From Naematelia aurantialba (lineage: Eukaryota; Basidiomycota; Tremellomycetes; Tremellales; Naemateliaceae), in NCBI GenBank assembly GCA_021527695.1, contig JAKFAO010000012.1, forward strand, positions 682,001 to 746,000: DNA of 64,000 bases, read 5' to 3'. Below, one piece after another: positions 1-12,675 of this stretch (its first letter is position 1; the number at the start of each line of letters is the position of its first letter). The notes below the pieces were generated by a model, which worked only from the letters and a program-made list of their open reading frames with translations, had not been told where the DNA came from and did no database searches. Both the position numbers and the translations under genes were made by a program.

Positions 1-250
1 GACAGATGGCTACTGAAGCCAAGGCGTACGCAGGCGACATTGAAGAAAAGGTCGAAGACGCCGCTCAAGACGTCGAGACGCAATGTAAGTGCAGTATTTC
101 GATGCTCGAAGGAGCCGCTGACATCGGCCAGTTGCTGAAACCTTCGACCAAGCCGAGCAGGATGTGCCGGAAGGTGCGAAGACCCCGATGGGAGGAAGCG
201 ATCCCAATGCCCACAATGCGCCCAGCTACGCTCAGGCTGTAGCTGAGTAG
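1..250 (+). CDS. 3' end of an unrecognised protein gene (partial)
   Basis: The reading frame is open from the left edge (or from an acceptor at gacag, 1-5) through an acidic, Glu/Asp/Ala-rich stretch reading AKAYAGDIEEKVEDAAQDVE. It then meets a donor at gtaagt (about 85). Splicing to the acceptor near 131 restores a frame that ends in AEQDVPEGAKTPMGGSDPN, then AYAQAVAE-type residues and a TAG at 248-250. The junction is phase 1 and is supported by the clean stop-free frame on both sides. The charged, helical composition fits a small stress or structural protein, but I recognise no family. The 5' part lies outside the window. Confidence 0.55.
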
Positions 251-622
251 TGTTGAGGCGCTGGATACCATATACTCGCATGTAGAAAACAGCTGGCCAT
301 GATAGACTAGGTGATGTACCACTTCATATGTATGTGCATGTTCTCGAAGGATGACTCCCGACAGAGATGAAACGTGGTGCCTGAGTGGCGGTGAGTATCC
401 TGTTCCAATCGGCATCTCGTCAACGTTGACATGTGCCGTCTTTTCCGCGTTGCCACCTTTGTTTGAGCATATCAGCACATTCAGCACACGACGGCCGACT
501 AGGGAAGCGCCAATGAAAGGGCGTTGTCTGTATGGAGTGCGAGCCAGTCGAGGTGATATCTCTGTGAGGGCCGTTGGTACTGGGAACGGTGGATTGACAC
601 GCGCGCAGACCCACGGTGAACG
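251..622. other. Intergenic, tail of gene 1 and promoter of formin
   Basis: 372 bp between a stop codon and the formin ATG on the same strand. Short ORFs here lack splice support. No clear TATA box or repeat was seen. Confidence 0.5.
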
Positions 623-3600
623 ATGACGACGAACGCGTACGGTGTGGTGGCCATCACTGTCGACTTTGCATTTGAGCCGTCCGCCGCCTCTTGGTCAGTG
701 ACGGTACCCTTTGGTTCGTCCGTGGATGACATCGTTGGGCTTGCTCTCGAGGCGCGGGACCGAAAGGACGGTCCGGCGTGGAGGTCTCAGTGGGAGGCGC
801 CGGCAAGTACGAGTACAAGAACTCGCCGGACGGATCATTGGGGATTGCGGGAAGTGCGTGTGGTGGAAGAAGGGAGCTGGTGGACTGAGGACCAGGTCAA
901 GGACTACAGGAGTCGTGAGTCCGTCCAATATGCTTTCCGTGACACGCTCAAGGAAATCCCCCGTAGCCGTACTTGATCGCTCTACTGTCCTTCCGATACC
1001 AGGTGTATCGACATACGGTCTCATCCCGCCGAACTCCCGTCTTCTGACTATATCCGCACATCTGCCTAACACCACTTCCCTAGATCCGGTGGTCACGACA
1101 CTCCCCGTGGTCGCTGGTACCACGACAGCCCACCTACTCGAGCAGCTCAGGTCGGAACTTGGTCTTCCCCGCGCTGCGGCGGCCATAGCGGGAGGGAAGG
1201 AGAGACAAAAACGAGTGAAGGGTCGAACGAGCATCAGCTCTGCTTGGCTGTCTGCGGGGTCTCGCGGGACAGAATCCGCCGAGGATGTGATCAGCTGGCA
1301 AGTGACGTGGAAAGGGGCAGGCTCAAGTGGAGTGCTGGCTCTAGACGAGCGAATCCTGGATAGGATCGGAAAGGAGTCAATACTGGTCATCGACGTCAGA
1401 GTGGACGAAGGCTGGCTCTTTCAGAAGACAACGACGTCCCCCGGCCTGCCTTATTCGCCTACAGAAGGAGACATGGAGCATGCTGGCTTCCAAACCCATT
1501 TATCGCCGGCTCAGCCCAACCGGGCCCTGGACACAGTTGCCAAGTCAGAAGATGTGCCAATCAGCCCTACCCCCTCAAGCAGGAGTACACGCCTCTCCGA
1601 GCTATTCCACGGCTGGCTAGAGGCCAACAAGCATCCGGCTCCACCTCCATCGCCCCAGGGGTCTGTCAAAGTGCCGCTTGGCCATCCAAGTCAGACCGCA
1701 GACGGAATACGCGGCTCTGGACCCATCGAGGTAACGGAGCTGCGGATGGCTGATGGAAGAGCCTTGAGTGTGTCGGGACCTATCAATGCGAAGCTACTCG
1801 GATTAGAGGATGGGACCTCGAGTGACAATGTTTTGAGACAGGACGCGAGCGGGGTAGGAGTGATGGGGGCACCTGGAGAATCAGAAGATAGTGGCGACGA
1901 ATGGGAGCGCTTCCTTGTGAGCAGTTTCTCTCTTGTCCGCTATACGGGTGCTCAGTTGTGTAGAGTGACCTGAACCTGCACGGACCCAAGAGGGAAGCAA
2001 TGGCGGCCCTATCTCCAGCGCGCAAGGCGTATCTCTTGGCGCAAACCAGGGTCTCTACAGGAGACTCGCCCTCGAAGTTCTCTTCGAGAAAGACACCAGA
2101 CCACCCCAGATCACAGAGCTCCGTGTCCCTAGCTGCAGGATCAAATGCGGTCTTCGGTCGATTGCTACCACAACTCACCGGGTCGTCGAATGCTTCCTCC
2201 TCCAGCCAGTCGAAACGTCCTCTCCACGGACACGGACAACGCTGGACCAAGCGGCTCTCAATCACCAGCTTGGGAGGCTGGACAGGGGTGGCGCCAGGCG
2301 ACTCTTCGGATGAAGACATGCTCACTCCAAGAGCAGAAAAGCGGAGCCTGTCTGATGACAATGAGACCAAGCCGCTCGAGAGGCAGACCACGGGCGGATT
2401 GTGGGCCTGGTGGACTGGTGCCGCCAAAGTTGAAGGAGGTAGCCCCGAATCGTTTATCAATCTCTTGAAAGATTCGTGAGTGCAGTAGCGAATATTAACT
2501 AACATAGCAGTAAGAAATCGATCTCGACCATGGTCAAGCATGTCTTATCTCTGCGCATCACATTGTCTACGGCAAAAGTGTCGTGGATTGGCGACTTTGT
2601 GGAAATTGGTGGCCTGGACACGTTGCAGAATCTCCTGGCCAAGCTGGCAATGTCAACAAGGGAAGCTGGCGATGTCAACGAGCAGGTCGTCGGAGAGGTC
2701 GTAAAGTGCCTGAGAGTGGTAATGAATACGGAGGTGAGTAGAGATGTTCAACTGACTGCATTGCTGATATGAGATAGATCGGCTTCAATGGGGTGCTCGA
2801 TCGTCCCATCTTGATAAACTCCATCGGCTTGGTATTGCGCACACGATCTCTCAAGCTTCGATGTCAGGTGGCAGATGTTTTGGCAGCTTTGTGTGTGTTG
2901 TCACCTGAAGAGGGACATCCACTCGTGCTCGCCGCCATGTCTGAATTGCGAATCACCTTCAACGAGCGATTGCGCTTCACCTGGCTGGTAGAGAGTCTCG
3001 GAACGCAATCTACCGAGAATGCCGAAGAGACTGATATTTGGGAATGGCGGACAGCGGTCCTGTCTTTCTTTAATGCCCTCTCCAACTCGCCAAACATACT
3101 TGAAGCCCGATGCGAACTCAGGGGAGAGCTTCAGAGACGTGGGCTCGGGGAGGCTATCGACGTAAGTCTTTCAATGTGTGTGTTGCTGATCTGAAGGCTC
3201 TACAGCAAATGTCAGGCCCTGAGGCATTTGTCGCACAAGCTGTGTTATACCTCGAGGAAAGGGAAGAGGATTGGGCCGAACTGCGTTACCTCAACCTGGA
3301 TGACGCGGCGAACACAACTCTTCATGCCGCGGCTACCGTACTCGTTCGAACCGCTTCTTGCTCATCCGACTGGGCTGCAATGGTGACCGACCTTTTGCAG
3401 AGGTGCAATACTACCCTTTCGAGAAATGTTCCAAAGTACGTGTATCCTCACCTGCCGTGCCCGCTGCTGAACAAGTGAAGGGACCATGCGTTGCGACTGC
3501 TGGTGATTTTGGACAAATTCGCCACTCACGTTCTGGATATTCTCGATCTGCAAGTATTTTCTGACTCCTCGCCGCAGACCTGATTAACGAGAGGTGCAGG

Positions 3601-6600
3601 TCGGAAGAATGGAACTTTGCACACGACCGTTTCAACTCCGATGTAAGGGACCTATTCCTGACTGACGGCTGGCCCGACATGGCACAGCCAACAAGAGGCG
3701 AGAACGCCATCGTTTCGTATGTGCAGGAGATTGGTAAACTGGAGCGACATGTGCAGTCTCTCATTTCCAATGTAGGCACTGTTCCTTGGGGGATCTCACT
3801 GACGAGCAATATAGTCGGAGCAACTGCGCGACCAGATAGCGACGCAGCAAGCTGAACTCATCACGCTCCGTAACCTCCGCCAGGAAGGTTCAGCCGACCA
3901 AGAGGTACGAACAGGGTAGCGCCCATGCTGGTGTCACTGACCACTTTGGGATCAGGCTGAGGGTGTCGTCCATCGCTTGATTCAGAAAGAGAAAGAGGTA
4001 CAGCTCTTGTTAGCGCAGATGGAAGGGCTCGAGAGCGGGCACGAGAAGCAAGAGCGACAGGTGAGTGGCAAGCTTCTGAGCGGCCGGTAGAGCATTATAG
4101 CTGCTAAACGATTCAGCCTGGCCCCTCCTTTCGAGATAGAGAACGACTCCGCTTCGCCACGATTGTTGAGGAAAACACGGAACTGGAGAAAAGGGTTCGT
4201 TCGCTAAATCATGTCTCTATCGCAGCACGCTGACTTGGTATCTGTAGCTTACAAGTATCACTCAAGAACTAGCGCTTAGTCAGAAGGAGAGCGAGTACCT
4301 CCAACGCGCTCTCGAGACTGTTAGATCTCGTATTGTGGTACACGACGGGACCAACGACACACCCGATTCTGAGGGGGACGCAGCAGACACCCGTGCGGAG
4401 AAGATCTCTTCCGAACGGGCGCTAGATCCACACGTTGTGGCGACGGAGATAGTCGCGTCCTGGGTCAAACAGGAGGAAAGGATTGCTGCGCTGCAAGAAC
4501 GACTGAGCGAGGTTGGCGGCAATCAGCGTGGCCAGCAACACTTTGATGGGTTGGCAATAGGACAGAGACAGGTCGTCTGCAGATGTCGAGAGGAGGGTAG
4601 CTGGTCACAATTGTCTCCGCCTCCGCCTCCTCCGCCGCCTCCCCCGCCGTCTCCTCCTCCGCTCCCTGCTTCATCGACCCCACAACCGACGTCAAAACCG
4701 CACAATTCGCCAGTCCCACTTCCTCCTCCTCCTCCTCCTCCTCCTCCCCATCCTTCATTTTCTGCATCTTCCACCTTCAGCCCAGTGCATGAGCCAGTAT
4801 TGCCGCCCCCACCACCACCTCCGCCTCCTCCTCCGCCGCCGCCGCCGCTTGCCCCTCCTCCTCCACCGCCTCCTCCGCCTCCGCCTCCTCCTTCATCCGA
4901 GCCACGCTTCACCACGAATTTAGGCACCCCAGCTCTTCCAGTATCCCCACCCCCACCGCCGCCTCCACCACCACCGCCACCAATGTCAGCCCCTCCTGGG
5001 CCCATTGCATCCAAGCGAGCGGAAAACCTCAACAGGTCGGTAGCCCTCGCACCCCCGCCACCAGCACCTCATTTAGGAGGATCATCCAGTGGTGCTAAGA
5101 GACCACTCAAGGTATCTCTTTCCTAACATACATGTGCTGATACTCAAAGCCGTTTTTTTGGAACAAGCTTGCCGGTCGTTTGAACGGTGAGACTATCTGG
5201 GCTCAATTAGCTCCCAACGTCGGCATCAACCTCGATGATCTTGAAGACGTATTTTCGGCGGAGGTGGGGAAAGCCAAAGCCGGCAACAATCACCACAAGG
5301 CAAGGCAGACAGTAATATCGCATCTCGATATCAGTGAGTCGACCAGGTGACTGTGGTTGGCGCTAGCTGAAAGCTGCAGCCCGCTCAAACAACATCGGTA
5401 TAATGCTGAAACGTTTGAAACTCTCGCCACCCAATATTAAGCAGGCTATCCTCGAGCTAAACGAAGAATCTCTTAGTGTGGACGATTTAGCCGCTATGAG
5501 CCGCATGCTGCCTACAGCTGAGGAAGCGGAGCGAATGAAAGCCTTCGAAGGAGAGATCGACAAGCTCGCCAAACCTGACCAATACTTCCGCGAGGTTAGT
5601 ATCTCCGTTCCTTCCATCGTAAGCAGGATGGACGGTGTGCTGAGTACCCCAGCTCATCACAATACCAAATCTCAAGGCTCGTTTCGACGCCATGGTCTAT
5701 AGAGGCCGCTTTGAACTTCATCTGGCCGAAGTCATGCCAGATCTAGGAATCCTGAGAAACGCCGCGTTCGAGCTGAGACAAAGTGAAAGAATACGCCAGG
5801 TGTTGAATGTGAGAGGAAAAGGAATCGAAATCAATTTGATGACTAATGAAGCTCAGGCAGTTCTGGCTTTGGGTAACGCCTTGAATGGGGGTACATTCAG
5901 GGGCAATGCTCAGGGCTTCCAGCTGGATGCTCTGCTCAAGGTGGGAGACAACGAGCAACCAGGATGTTCAATATTGACAAGTGGCACTCAGCTAAAGGAA
6001 ACACGCACCACAAAGACGTCAGCATGCCCAACAATGCTGCACTACCTGGCTCGTGTACTCTTGCGGACGGACGCTAGGATGATATTGTTCATCGAGGACA
6101 TGCCGGCGGTAGAAGCCGCGGCTCGAAGTGAGGACTACATGGAGTGGTGACGAGCAAGTTGGCTAATGGCCCCAGTTTCACTCAAAGAGCTGAATTCCTC
6201 TATCGATGCTATCCGCGTAGGCTTGAGGCACACGAAGCAGACGGTTGCCGCTCATCGTTCTGCACATCCTTCCGACCAGTTTGAATCGATTATGGTTCCT
6301 TTCGTCGAACTTGCGGTCGCGCAGGCAGAGAACCTGGAGCGCCTGCAATTGGACCTTTATGAGCAGCTCTCCCAACTCGTATCATTCTTTGGTGATAGCA
6401 CTTGCAATGATGCTGCCGCCAAGTCAGAAGAACTCTTCGGCATCATCGTGGCGTTCTCCAACTCGCTGCAAAAAGCAGCGGCGGAGATAACCAAACATGC
6501 GGTCAAACCGGATCCGACAGCGAAGGATGGAATCAGAGTCGATTCAAGTATCGTCCAGACTACAGCAAACACCGGCAGCTCGACCGCCACCGGGGCGATA

Positions 6601-6930
6601 CACGTCACGCAGCCTTCGGACGCTTTGTCAACGAGTACGATCCCACTCAGACCTCCCGATGCCACGTCCATTGGACTATCACTGCCAGGCCTTTCAGGGA
6701 CGTTGGGACGGGGTACCAAAGGCTCGGTGCCGAGGGCTACAGTTCGCACGATACGAGGCACCATGTCCCGCGGAGAGCTGGACGAGGCAATTCGGACTAT
6801 TCATGGTGGTGTTCGCCGGAGGGAGAGGAAGGAAGAGACGAGGGGGAATGGGAGTGGAGTGAGGTTGAGCAAGATGTTTCTGGATGGAAGGGGCAGTGTC
6901 AGGACCAAGGCTGGCGGAGGTGATGGATAG
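623..6930 (+). CDS. Diaphanous-type formin (actin nucleator)
   Basis: Formins nucleate and processively elongate unbranched actin filaments under Rho GTPase control at polarity sites and the cytokinetic ring. All parts of a diaphanous-related formin are visible in order. A GTPase-binding/FH3 region covers about 1.9-3.5 kb, including the GBD-like motif SDLNLHGPKREAMAALSPAR right after the intron 1917-1963. A coiled-coil stretch follows at about 3.7-4.6 kb. A proline-rich FH1 region with several runs of eight or more prolines lies at about 4.61-5.03 kb. The FH2 domain (about 5.15-6.5 kb) contains SNNIGIMLKRLKLSP, ALGNALNGGTFRGNAQGF and MLHYLARVLLRTD. A C-terminal DAD-like motif, ELDEAIRTIHGGVRRRER, sits near 6.77-6.83 kb and would support autoinhibition. 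At least 14 short introns break the gene. The junctions inside the first 400 bp are uncertain because two frames look partly coding there. The stop is TAG at 6930. Confidence 0.93.
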
Positions 6931-7443
6931 ATAGATCTCATGTCTACATCCTCGTCACGCGAGGTCGATCTCAGATGCATGCTGTTTACGCTCTGGTCCG
7001 CCGTATTTCCGGTGGTGCCATTCGTCCTGTCGTGTATTTGTGCTAGCTTTAGAGTTCCCACGTTACAGCTATAGGCATCAAGAAGGAACAGCGGGTACGA
7101 CGAACAACCACCGAATCACGAGTGTGCCAATGCCTTTTGCCACTCCCAGCTGACACTGCCCCTTGCGGGCATGCGCATTGACAGAGTCGACATCCTCTCA
7201 CATGTATGTAGATGTATCTATCCGGTGCTTTTCGTAGACGTGCACGCTCCCTCTGACTATTCGCTAACTGTGATGTGGCGGCAAAAGTATCTCGACGCAG
7301 GAGAATCCCAGCACGGACTGTAAACGTAATCATGACTTGAGCAGTCGTTTCGATTTCAAGCTGAACGCTAGTCTCTCTTTTGCATCAGTCGATTGTCGTT
7401 TGCCCCGAGTCCCTTCTACGGTAGACCACCTGCAGCGGATGCG
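6931..7443. other. Intergenic between formin and F-box gene
   Basis: 513 bp holding the formin 3' UTR and the promoter of the downstream gene. No gene, TATA box or repeat stands out. Confidence 0.5.
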
Positions 7444-10273
7444 ATGGACTCTGAATCGTCAGCACAAGGCCACGACGCACAAGCGCTGCGAGATTCGGCC
7501 CTGTGCATGCCCTTGCAGAGCCGGCAAGGTGAGCAGATTGTGACGTGGGGGCGCAGAGTGCCCGCTGAGCAGGAGCGGTCGCTGATGGGGGTTGGGCGGT
7601 AGACTTAGCTCTGGCTTTGCTCTGGTCGTTACCTCGTGATGGTCAGCCGGTCTCTCCTGTATCCATTCACTTCATGAATCTCCCTCTACTCAGCTCCTAC
7701 ATCCCTTCCCTTCATACTTCTCCCTCCGGCCATCCTCCATCCTTCCCCCATATCTTTCCCGCAGTAGGCTTATGCTAGTATCGTGCAACAGCGCTGACCG
7801 TTGTAGATGTCATTTCACTGAACAAGCGGATCACCTCTCTGTTGCAGAAGGATATAGTCGGGGTAAGTGGCCATGATACCTTCCCTGGTCACGGGGCACT
7901 AGCTCGTCTATCACGAGCACAATTGATCTCAGCAGGCTCTACCTCCCGAGCTTTCTCTGCAAGTGCTAGTGCACCTCAGCTTGAGTGATCTGACAGCGTG
8001 TGCATCCGTGTCTCGTAAATGGGCAAAATTGACCAACGACCAAGGTACCGTCCCGTCGAGCGACTAGCCCCGCAGAAAGTAATGATCTGATTCCATATAG
8101 CCCTTTGGTCTCGCCTTTGCGCCCGCCATGATCCGCCAATCATTCCGAGCCACCCTACCTGGGCCGATGTGTCCCTCCAGCGCCAACTTCTCCATCTGGC
8201 CCAACAGCAGTCCTCCGTTCCCCAGCACGTCGACGAAGGCGGTAATGAGTCGGGCCAGGACGACCCGGATCTGATGGATCCCGTCTCAGGCGCCGGGGGT
8301 ATGGGCGGCGGAGGTGGTGTCGACCCGCTAGAGTTCACGGGCGGCGTAAGGCGCAAAGTCTGGGAATGGACCGCAAGGTCAAACGACGGCCTACCCTTGA
8401 ACTTTCGCACGGCGACTGATCCTTTTGCCCGCCACGGCGGCACATCAAGCGCCGGGACTGAGCCTGCCCTCGCAGCTTTTCGGGAACCGCCCATCGAGTC
8501 GCACCTAGCCCTACCTACTTCAGCACCGTCTGTCAACTACAAGCACCTGTACATCGCCTACACTAATATCCAGCGCCGCTTCCGCTCATACCCATTCTCG
8601 CCTCAGGCACCCAACGTCCCACCACCACGCCCATCCGTGCCGATGACATCTGCTTCCAGACCCCGAGCGACCTTCCGCCTCAGACGACAGGCAGTCGACG
8701 CGATAGACTCTATCCAGACGGGCGGCTTGCCTGGACATTCGGAAGCAGTCTACTCCCTAGACCTGATTCATGAGCGCATGTCTATCATGATGACTCAACC
8801 GCGCTCGGCGAGTCAGAACGATCTCTCATTTGAATCTCAGAGCAACCTTGCGACACTCAAGTCAGGAAACGGGATGGGTCTGGCTACACTACGAGGTCCT
8901 CACAGGGACAGGACAGCAAATGATCCACTAGTCTTCTCGGGCCGAGAATGGTTGTTGAGTGGTTCGCGAGATCAAACTATGCGGCTTTGGCAACTCTCGG
9001 CACCTCGACCTCGAGTGGTCAAAGTCTTCCACAGCGGGCATACGTCCTCCGTATTGTCACATTTTGTAGGGCGCATTCCGGTTCACTCCGACTCAGACGA
9101 CACTTCGCCCGGCAGAAAACGCGAGGCTACTTTCGAGCGACTGTCGCCCAGGAAGGGCAAGGACGTGCAGGGCCACAGGCTGGTGGCTGTAAGTGGTGGC
9201 AGTGATGGCAGGATATGCCTGTGGGATATCGAGCATGGAGACGGGACGCCGGAGAACGTAGTTCAAGCCCATACAGGCGGTGTGCTGTGTGTCAGAGGGA
9301 ACGACGAGTACATCGTCTCCTGTTCCAAAGGTGAGTCCACACTACCGTCATGACGCTGCGAGGGTGTCGCTGAGCATACAGACCGCACCATCAAGGTCTT
9401 TGACATCAACACACTCAAGCTCCAGCTGGTGATTGGAGCAGGCGAGGACAATCACCCCCAGCTTGGCCCAGTCAATGCCGTCGGGATATCAAAGGACTAT
9501 GTCATTTCAGCCTCGGGAGATCGCAACCTGCGCGTATGGTGCATCAGGACAGGTGCTCTACTGGCTTCGCTCGAGGCGCATCGGGGAATTGCCTCAATCG
9601 CCTTTGACGCTTCCGGCAAGCCGCCACCTGCTTACCAGGGTCGGCATGCAGATGTGGTGTATCGGGGAACAATCATCACGGGGGCTACCGATGCAAGCAT
9701 CAGGACCTTCCACCTTGTTTCGATACCGAACGATACTGAGATGGAGCTCGAGCCACCTCTGCGAGACTTGTCGTTTCAAGAAATGCTCGAGGTGCCTATG
9801 CACAGGGACGAGTCGAGCGACGTACTGGAAACCGAGAACGGAAAGAGACTCGTCATTGAACGCGCGCAGAGGATGTGGTCCGCCTGCGTGTGCTGTCCTC
9901 CTCGTAATCTCGATTCGACTTGCACAGCCTGCATGAACAGAGGACACATAGACCTGGTCAGAAGCGTGTGCAGCCTGAATGGCATGGTCATTTCAGGCAG
10001 CTACGACGGGACTGTCAAGGTGAGTTTAGCGCATCCTCTACCGCCTGACGCCTGCGCGGGTTCTCGAGATTGGGATGGGATGCTGACGGGGTGTATTCGT
10101 AGCTGTGGGACAAGGATTCGGGACAGCGCATTGGCGATCTGTTCGGCGCGCACATGGGAAGAGTCTTCAGCGTGGTCGCGGACAATACCAAGGTCGTCTC
10201 GGCGGGCTCTGACTGTCGTATCGTGGTCTGGGATTTCGCCCAAGGGATCGACACTTCCTTCATTTCCCGTTGA
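7444..10273 (+). CDS. F-box/WD40-repeat protein (SCF ubiquitin ligase receptor)
   Basis: This is a probable substrate receptor of an SCF E3 ligase. After a short first exon starting at ATG 7444 and two introns, the F-box reads ALPPELSLQVLVHLSLSDLT followed by ACASVSRKWAKL (about 7.94-8.05 kb), which would bind Skp1. A long linker rich in Pro/Ser follows, including HLYIAYTNIQRRF, the stretch typically found between F-box and propeller. WD repeats then appear: WLLSGSRDQTMRLWQL, VSGGSDGRICLWDIE, DRTIKVFDIN, YVISASGDRNLRVWCIR, VISGSYDGTVKLWDKD and VSAGSDCRIVVWDF. The layout resembles Cdc4/Pof1/Met30-type proteins, but I cannot assign which. A cysteine-rich insert near 9.88-9.95 kb (CVCCPP, then CTAC) interrupts the propeller. 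The last intron (about 10020-10101) restores the final repeat. The stop is TGA at 10273. Confidence 0.85.
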
Positions 10274-10482
10274 TCTTTCCTTTTGAGACTCTCCCCCTAG
10301 CCATTTCCCCTTCACTTTGCCTTTTGATCATGTAGTCTCCATCGATTTGTTGCTTTGTCAGCACGGCACCAGAACCTGTGCTTGTACCCCACCTGCATTT
10401 GACGAACTAACGAATGTACGACCATAGTATCATGACTATTATGAAAGTATGTGCATGTCCACATGTCCTGGCCGTTATAGAA

Positions 10483-12410
10483 CTAGACAAACGACTCGAG
10501 GTCTGCGAGTTCTGAGAAACCGACGTTATTGTGTCCCATCGGCGCTGTAGGGCTCGCAAGAGCCTTGTGCCGTCTACTCGCGTTAGTCTAGTCAAGCGCA
10601 ATGCGAGTGACGAGCCAAGCGCACGGCAGGGATACGCAAACGGCGCAGACGGCGGAAAGCAAATGACGTACCGCTCGCCAGCTGCTTGGCTAGGAAAGGA
10701 AGCGAACAAATCGGGATGTTTGGGTAATGGGTTTTCGCTGTACATTCCACATCAGCTCGTTTCGCCGGAATGGAGGAATGTGCGTAAAACGTACAGGAAG
10801 TATTGGTGTTTGCCCGCTTGGTCTGCACTGATGCGGCGGGCTGGGTCGTATCGCAGTAGTTCTGTCAAGAGGTTATGTCCCTCTGAAGAGAGGTGTTTGA
10901 ATTTCTGCCGAAGAGTCGAGAACCTGTGAAGTGAGTTAGACTCAATGACGATCTCGAAGCCCCAAGGAGTTCACCCAATAAGAAGAGTCATGTACAAAGG
11001 ACTTACGGTGGTCCAATGGGGTTGAGGTTCTTGACTAGAGGCAAGGAACCGTAGCCAGGCCAAACATCGTCGTTAGGCTGCCCTAGCAGGGTATAGATCT
11101 GGGCCAGGTGAGTGGGTGGCGATGACTAGCAGACGACGACGAGGACGATCGCTCACTCGGTTGATCTGGTCGATCTCTCCTCGACCGGGGAAGAGCGGCT
11201 CGCCCGTCATGAGTTCTGCAAAGATGCAGCCTACAGACCACATGTCGACTGCAGTGGTGTATTCCTTGGCGCCGAGGAGAAGTTCAGGCGACCTAGGGGT
11301 TTCAGCACATATGACGAGTACTGCACGGAGAGAAGTCCAACAGAAGAGTAAGACGGGCACCGAGAGCACAATGGGCACCGAGAACACAACGGGCACGATA
11401 CACAAGATGCTGGAAACAAGCACGCACCTGTACCACAGGGTCACGACGAGCTGGGTCATCTCGCCTAGCGGATCGCCAAACTTCCGGGCGAGACCAAAGT
11501 CCGCGACCTTGATTTGGCCCCGGTTGTTCATCAGGAGATTCGACGTTTTGAGATCCCGGTGCAGCTGTTCTCGTCAGACGTGCCAGTATGGGACAAGAGG
11601 TGTCATGGCACTGACAATCCAGTTGGAGTGGCAATGTGCGACTGCAGAGAGGAGCTGTTTCATCATCGTCTTGATTTCAGACTGGAGGAATGGATGAGGC
11701 ATGTCGGCGAGGAGTGTCTTGAGGTCGTGCTCTATAAACGGCATGACGATGAAGATTCTATGACAACGAGTCAGCCGGTTGATCAGGGTGGTTTGAAACG
11801 AGTGAGATTGAAGGGTTGGGGCTAGGACGTACTGATTAAGGGTTTCCCCGACGACAATCTCCCGCACTCCTACGACATTCTCATGTTCTCCGCCGACCAT
11901 GAGGGCCATGACCTCGCGCAAGCTCGTGATTGGGAACCCCTGTTTCTCCTCCTCGAGCTTGAGCTTCTTAAGCGCATAGATCCCGCCGGTATCGTTGCAT
12001 CGCGCACGAAATACCACGCCATACGTCCCTTCCTCGATGTGGTTCAGACGGGTGTAGTTGTACACCGACCGACAGGAGACGAGCGGTGGGTGAGCAGATC
12101 GCGGCGGAGCCAAGTGCGAGCGCCCTAGCGGCGGTGGCGTCTCGACTGCCATTGGAGCGAAACGATCTTTCGAGCCTCTAGGAGAGACAGGAGATGGATG
12201 CTGCCGGGGGGATGATGGCCCCGCACCAGGCGTGGACGTCTCGGACGCTTCGGACAGGTCGAGATTTTCGTCTGGCCGACGGATACGCCTGGGCCGTACG
12301 AGCCGGCGTTTAATAGCTGGTGCAGAGCCGGAGTGAACACCGTCTTGCTCTTCCTCCTCGTTCTCCCACTTTGAGCGCCGCTTGACGGCCGCATCCTCTG
12401 GTGAAGCCAT
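10483..12410 (-). CDS. PITSLRE-type cyclin-dependent kinase (CDK11-like)
   Basis: Protein kinase of the CDK11 group, which with an L-type cyclin acts in transcription and pre-mRNA splicing. The basic/acidic N-terminus begins [20 protein letters not shown]. The kinase domain shows the glycine loop [12 protein letters not shown], the catalytic lysine in YALKKLKL, and the diagnostic [10 protein letters not shown] helix. The activation segment reads [15 protein letters not shown] and then a [16 protein letters not shown] motif across an intron. Later come [19 protein letters not shown] and the C-lobe [13 protein letters not shown]. Splicing of the last two introns gives an end reading [20 protein letters not shown] and then [17 protein letters not shown] before TAG at 10483-10485. 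It is transcribed away from the ABCA transporter across a 265-bp shared promoter. CDK10 (PISSLRE) is the nearest alternative, but the PITSLRE sequence favours CDK11. Confidence 0.9.
11355..11400 (-). repeat. 18-bp tandem repeat in a CDK11 intron
   Basis: Two full units of 18 bp (gggcaccgagagcacaat on the + strand, with two changes in the second) plus a partial third. They sit inside the intron that follows the TLWYR exon (about 11297-11427). Confidence 0.8.
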
Positions 12411-12675
12411 TTCCCAACTTCTGTAGACTGGAGGATATTGTGAAAGAGCCGACAGGTTCTTCAAAGACTCGCTCGCGTGGCTCCCACGTGTAAACTCCAA
12501 ATGACGGCATGATCGGCGGCGACCGTTTGCTCGGGAAATTGGGTATGACACTGGTTTGCTGGGCATTGCTGGGCATTGTCACTTTCATCCACCTCATTAT
12601 TGTCATTCTCGCGATCGGTCGAACATCTCTCGCAACGTCGTCTTGATGACACTCACGTAGACTGTACCACATCCC
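12411..12675. promoter_or_regulatory. Divergent promoter, CDK11-like / ABCA transporter
   Basis: 265 bp between two opposed ATGs, so it must hold both promoters and 5' UTRs. A direct repeat of gctgggcatt lies at about 12558-12577. No clear TATA box was seen. Confidence 0.55.

Noticed and set aside
4523..5032. Minus-strand Gly-rich ORF
   Set aside because: Antisense of the formin FH1 polyproline region.
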